A stretch of 64,000 nt of DNA from Albifimbria verrucaria (taxonomy: Eukaryota; Ascomycota; Sordariomycetes; Hypocreales; Stachybotryaceae): positions 1,054,001 through 1,118,000 of the forward strand of contig JAHREC010000019.1 of the NCBI GenBank assembly GCA_020081605.1, in the 5' to 3' direction. A model generated the notes under the pieces. The model made no database searches. It saw only the letters and a program-made list of their open reading frames with translations, and was not told the origin of the DNA. The position numbers and the translations under genes were made by a program. Positions 59,429 through 64,000 of the stretch are shown piece by piece. Every line of letters begins with the position of its first letter. The first letter of the stretch is position 1.

Positions 59429-61358
59429 ATGACTCTCGATATTCAGCTACCCGTAGGTGATACTGCTATCAAATATAGAGCACAAGAGAGTCGCGTGAGT
59501 CAGGAAGAACTGATTGCTGAAGTCAAAGGTATATATGCTGGCCTGACACTCGTTGAGTCGAAATGCATCGACATCGACAATGGTCAGGATTCGCTTCAAG
59601 ATGTGCACGGTGACATAGCTTTATCGAAAGAATAGTGGCAGTATATCATTAAGGTACATCAGGATTGTCATCTTCTCGCAAGCCGAAGAATGAAAGCGAA
59701 TGATGCATTGAAGAAGCTAGTCGAAAAGTACTCAATGTCAACAAAGATGTGGCGTCATAGCATTCATTCTACTTTAGAATTGCTGCGACATAGACTGCCA
59801 TCATCGCCGGAGCATATGCTCGCATTTCTATCTTACCTTCTCTATTATGTCTCTACTATACGAAACAGTGCCTGAGTTCGAGGAAACGAGTGTACAGGTC
59901 ATGGGCGATCTTGCTAAGTACAGAATGACGATCGAAGATGACGACGTAAAGGATTGAGAAGTGTGGGCTGTAGTTAGCAACTACTGGTATACCAAAGCCA
60001 GTGAGAGTCCTCTTACAACACGGCAGCTCTACGATGCCCTCGCAACTTTGGCACGACCTCGTACTCTACGACGCTTTTATGGTCATGCAAGATCATTCAT
60101 TGTCTCTATTGGAGTCCCTCACCAAATGAATCTACGGTAAACCTTATTGATTCTATCTTAAGAGATCACCAAAAGAAACACTCACCAATAAGTGCGGACT
60201 TGATCGTGCTTGTGGCATCCATTCAAGCATCGAGGCACTTAACCAAGGTGTTCTTAATCTAGTGGTTAACTGCTCTCATCTTCTGTCCACAAGTTTGAGG
60301 TGGATTACTGGCAGTACAGTTCTCTGGAGCTCAATCACCTCCGCTTTGAATAGTATTTTACCTTTATCAGAAGAGTATGGTAAGAGGCACGATGGCGAGA
60401 ACCTGTTTGACGCAATTGGCATAACCACTGTTCATGAGACCCAAATAAAGAGTATTCGTCTCAACAGCTTGCTCGACTGGCTACGCAAACTTTGTATTCC
60501 ATTCTACAGTGGTCCGCCCGCCCAGGTCCTTGCCACGATTTCTATGCTTCGGGATGCACACGTTGCACCACACAATGTTCAACGTGATCACAGGACAGCC
60601 TCGGAGGACAACACCGGCATGGAGTCACAAGATCTGGACTTGTACTGGCACATTCCAGTGGTTTTGTTGAGCTTGATGGTATTAGTGTTCGGTTATTTTA
60701 ACACAAGCCCTGGGCGCTTCTTTGAGAAAGCCTCTTTGGGATACTTATTGCTATATCTATATCGAACCGTTGGCCCAACAGGAGACCTCATGGAAGCAGT
60801 CAAGTAGGTATCACAGTCTCAATGGCGTACCATTTTCTCATCTTAGCCATTCCCTCAGTTTGCATCACCATTTTATCTATAGAATTTCGCTAATAATACT
60901 GATGATGTTGCTTTTGTAACGCTCATATTCTACTCACTGTGGCTATCCTACGCCTCCGCTGGTCGGGATCCAGGTTCACGACGCGTGTAAGCATCAATTC
61001 ATCCGATCAGGGCTTGTATATGGTGATCGTGGTGTTCTTACTAACCTGACGTTAGCGTTGTGGTCGCATCAGTGGCATTCGGCTTCATACTAGACAATCT
61101 CGTAGCAGTTACTTCAGGAGGAGTCAACTACGAAGCCATGCACAAAAATTTTGGATCAAAAGAGTGCCCAGACACTTTCTCTTTGCTCTCGCCATCTTAC
61201 CTCCGAGCATGGTGCTTGGGACATTCTGCCTCTGGGACGTTGGGCAAGTTCATCAACTTCTTAGGGACGCTGTCCCAAGACAAGAGACGGCAGCCAGCGA
61301 AATAGAGCGGCTCCGCATTGATATTCCACCTGCTTCCAACCCTAGCAGTGAAAACTAG
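59429..61358 (+). pseudogene. Decayed gene of a fungal Est1-type-like helical family with C-terminal membrane helices
   Basis: The readable order is YAGLTLVESKCIDIDNGQ, LSKE-stop-WQYIIKVHQDCH, ALKKLVEKYSMSTKMWRHSI, HSTLELLRHRLPSSPEHMLA, PEFEETSVQVMGDLAKYRMT, IEDDDVKD-stop-EVWAVVSNYWY and LYDALATLARPRTLRRFYGH. It continues with a less conserved middle (60262-60807, including LYWHIPVVLLSLMVLVFGYF) and a membrane C-terminus (VASVAFGFILDNLVAVTSG). I recall this N-terminal pattern from a multi-copy Pezizomycotina family often labelled as an Est1-type DNA/RNA-binding domain; function unknown. The in-frame stops TAG 59633-59635 and TGA 59955-59957 stand where Gln and Arg are expected, and the frame also shifts near 59865. 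Both stops equal C-to-T changes, so this copy is dead, probably by RIP. Confidence 0.75.
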
Positions 61359-62171
61359 ATGGGTGACGAGCGCTCAGCAGCGCTGTATTGCTTGCAAGTG
61401 GTTTGGCAATGAGATGTTGGATTTTTACTTGTTTTGCGTGAGTATTGAGCTGGCATGTGGGATACGTATTATGCTATACGTACTGGTAGATAGGAGTCCC
61501 AGCTTGTGTTAAGGTCAACGGCAAAGTATGTCAATATACTATCTAACGTTATACTCTACGTGCTGCAAATATAAATATATGCGAATACAAACAAAGGTAT
61601 CACATTACAATACGTTCTGGTTCGAATATGCTTGATATTGGCTCAAGGCTATTTACACAAGAGTTACACTATAGTCGTATTCAAAGAACAGAGTCTGGGC
61701 TATGGCAGATCCAACAGCCATCTGCAGTGTTGTGTCCGGCCTGACTTACACGATGTCAGGCATGCACATGCACATGCACACACTTCACCAGCCACAGGCC
61801 GGCCCTCCCTAACCCTGCGGTCGCCCCTAAAGTCGCCCCTGAGGCTGCCCCTGACCCCGACGCATCAGCCACATTGCAGGGTCGCACCAGCCACCTTACC
61901 CCAGGTCGGCTTAATGTTGGGAATCAATCGGCTTGCGCCGGCGCATCTCGTCGTTGCGACTGTGGGCTTGGGCTTAACAACCCTCACTCTCCCTGCACAT
62001 TTTCCTTCCTGCCCGCCGATCGGAGCTGTCCAATCTCTCTGCCGTCGCATTGTCCAAGTAGGTGCGCGCCTCGGCGGTCGCCCAGCCCTCAGTCTGTTAA
62101 CGCAAACGTGCCCGCAGTCGTGATCCATCCTCTGCCCCTCCCCGCGCCTTCGACATTCCAGTCTGCCCGCC
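61359..62171. other. Intergenic, promoter side of acetoacetyl-CoA synthetase
   Basis: AT-rich until about 61740, then GC-rich with short direct repeats (CATGCACATGCACATGCACA; GTCGCCCCTAAAGTCGCCCC) and CT-rich sequence up to ATG 62172. No other gene seen. Confidence 0.55.
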
Positions 62172-64000
62172 ATGACGACCAGCTCCGAGGAACTATGGAG
62201 GCATCCCGATCCTACCTCGACCCCGATGTGGCGGTTCCTGCTGCATGTGAACCAGAAGTACGGCCTGCAGCTGGCTGGCTATCCCGACCTGTATAAGTGG
62301 TCTGTCGAAAATGCGGCGTTGTTCTGGGGTGAGGTCTGGCACTTTGTGGGGATCAAGGCCTCAAAGGGCTATGATAAGGTAAGATTGGCCATGTGCCTCT
62401 GCATGATTGACTTGTTCTAAGAGCAGAAGTATTGCTGTTGTAAATCAGCAGTTCAAACCTCATGTTCAAGTGAAATGATGGGCGTCTGAATGTGGACAGT
62501 CCGGCTACATGAAGATACCCCTCTAGAGTCTCTTATACCCTGGTACTGATATCAAGCCTAGGTTCTCCCCACAGATGCGCCAATGTTCCCGCGTCCCGAC
62601 TTCTTCTCCGGCGCTCTGCTCAACTTTGCCGAGAACCTCCTCTTCCTCCCACCCCAGAGCCTCTCGATCCTGCCTCTCCTGCCGTCATCACCACCACCGA
62701 GATCCCTGGCGATCTGCGCATCACTTCTTGGACCGACTTGCGTGAGGCTGTCCGCCAATGTTCCAATGCTTTGCGCGCCGCTGGCCTCAAGCCTCACGAC
62801 GTGGTTGCGGGCTACGTCTCCAACCATGTAGAGGCCCTTGTCGCCATGCTGGCGGCCACATCCATTGGCGCCATCTGGACTGGCATCAGCCCTGACAACG
62901 GTGTCTCGGCAGTACTTGACAGGCTTGAGCAGATTGCGCCCAAGGTCCTGTTCGCAGACAACGGAATGGTGTACAATGGCAAGGAGTGGTCGAGCACGGC
63001 TAAGACGCTCGAGGTTGTGAGCAAGCTTGTCCAAGGAAAGCTGGAGACCGTGATTGTTGTTGGCAACACCAAGGGTGATCTTGGTCTTGAGCAGCTTCAG
63101 CCTCTCGGTGTGAAGGCTATCCCCTACGACACATTCCTGACCAACGCGCCTGACGGTGAGCTGCGATTCGAGCAGCTTCCCTTCACATCCCCTGTATATC
63201 CTCTTCTCGAGTGGCACCACCGGCTTGCCCAAGGCCATTGTACACACTGCATTGGGTACTCTGATCCAACACAAGAAGGAGCACATGCTTCACTGCTCAC
63301 TCTCCTCTACTTCTAGCATGCTCTATTACACCACCACGTCATGGATGATGTGGCACTGGAGCATCGCCGGTCTGGCAGTTGGAGCCACCCTTGTCCTCTA
63401 CTCTGGATCGCCTTTCCGGCCAAATTCACACATGTCTCTGCCTCGTGTGCTTTCGGATCTCAAGGTCACGCACTTTGGAACATCAGCAGCATACCTGACT
63501 GCGTTGGAAGCAAACAATGTGTACCCCGTCCGGGACTCCAGCATCGACCTGTCCCATCTTGAGGCAATCTACTCAACCGCATCTCCCTACCCCCATCCAC
63601 CTTCAAGTTCGTATATGAAGCTTTCCCAAGTCAGTGAACCTCGCCTCCATCACCGGTGGCACAGATATCATCTCGCTGTTTGGAGCGCCATGCCCACTTT
63701 TACCCGTACGGACTGGCGAGATTCAATGCGCGGGTCTCGGCATGGCTATCAGAGCGGTGGATTCTCTCACTGGCGACGAAGTTCCAGCTGGCGAGCCCGG
63801 TGACCTGGTCTGTGTGAAGCCGTTCCCGTGCCAGCCTCTCACCTTCTTCGGCCCTAAAGGCGAGGACAAGTACAAGGCCGCCTACTTTGAGCGGTTCGAG
63901 AACATCTGCGGAACGAATGGCGCAGTCTGGCATCATGGTGACTTCATCAAGATCCCTGACCCAGCCACCGGGAGCTTGGTCATGCTTGGTCGATCAGACG
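62172..64000 (+). CDS. Acetoacetyl-CoA synthetase, N-terminal part (cut by right edge; frame-broken)
   Basis: ANL-superfamily enzyme that activates acetoacetate to acetoacetyl-CoA with ATP, for ketone-body use and sterol/fatty-acid supply; cytosolic. Exon 1 (62172-62378) encodes MTTSSEELWRHPDPTSTPMW and ends YDK before a GTAAGA donor. Exon 2 from about 62575 starts DAPMFPRPDFFSGALLNFAE. The phases of the 196-bp gap do not match and about four family residues are missing, so a tiny exon or a lost base lies inside. Then TSWTDLREAVRQCSNALRAA, GAIWTGISPDNGVSAVLDRL, the AMP-binding signature YILFSSGTTGLPKAIVH, EHMLHC, MMWHWSIAGLAVGATLVLYS, ASITGGTDIISLFGAPCPLL and VWHHGDFIKIPDPATGSLVM at the edge. 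Breaks: CC 62645-62646, a lost TA pair at 63195-63199, and around 63590-63630. Confidence 0.94.

Noticed and set aside
62558..63286. Minus-strand open frame of 242 codons
   Set aside because: Antisense shadow of acetoacetyl-CoA synthetase, whose plus-strand motifs are clear.

Overview
The window is chromosomal DNA of a filamentous ascomycete (Pezizomycotina, most likely a Sordariomycete). The evidence is short GT..AG introns of about 48-110 bp with CTAAC/CTGAC-type branch sites, several heterokaryon-incompatibility (HET) domain genes, and fungal versions of Nha1, Lcb2, Ste50 and Gpi12. Nothing prokaryotic is present, and I found no CRISPR array, rRNA or convincing tRNA.

Layout. 0-10.8 kb is accessory, AT-richer DNA: the 3' end of a broken metallo-beta-lactamase-fold lactonase, a bZIP regulator (-), an unrecognised broken gene (-), a CorA-like membrane protein (+) and a SnoaL/NTF2-like protein (+). 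10.8-20.1 kb is GC-richer: a secreted GPI-type cysteine protein (+) and an Nha1-type Na+/H+ antiporter (+), each behind a long pyrimidine-rich leader. 20.9-46 kb is mainly a self/non-self type island: HET gene 1 (+), a small membrane protein (+), then two conserved genes (a DUF7719-like membrane protein (-) divergent from the GPI12 deacetylase (+)), HET gene 2 (+), a conserved coiled-coil protein (-), a dead SRPK-like kinase copy (+), a very large HSP90-fold ATPase/NO VEIN protein (+) tail-to-tail with HET gene 3 (-), and a small orphan (+). 47-55.4 kb holds STE50 (-) and LCB2 (-) separated by 4.5 kb of low-complexity intergenic DNA. 55.4-61.4 kb is gene-poor and ends in a decayed Est1-type-like gene. 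62.2 kb to the right edge is acetoacetyl-CoA synthetase (+, cut by the window).

A dominant property of the sequence is that most genes, including ones expected to be essential (LCB2) or highly conserved (Nha1, acetoacetyl-CoA synthetase), are interrupted by single-base frame breaks. Nearly all behave as one missing base, commonly in a run of C, G or A. This looks like an indel-rich assembly rather than mass gene death, so the 'CDS' spans below cross such breaks and say so. Separate from this, the SRPK-like copy and the 59.4-61.4 kb gene carry in-frame stops that are all explained by C-to-T changes (CAA>TAA, CAG>TAG, CGA>TGA), the pattern of repeat-induced point mutation.

Biologically, the most interesting stretch is 37.6-45.9 kb, where the ATPase/NO VEIN gene sits 102 bp from an intact HET gene inside a region already rich in HET genes.
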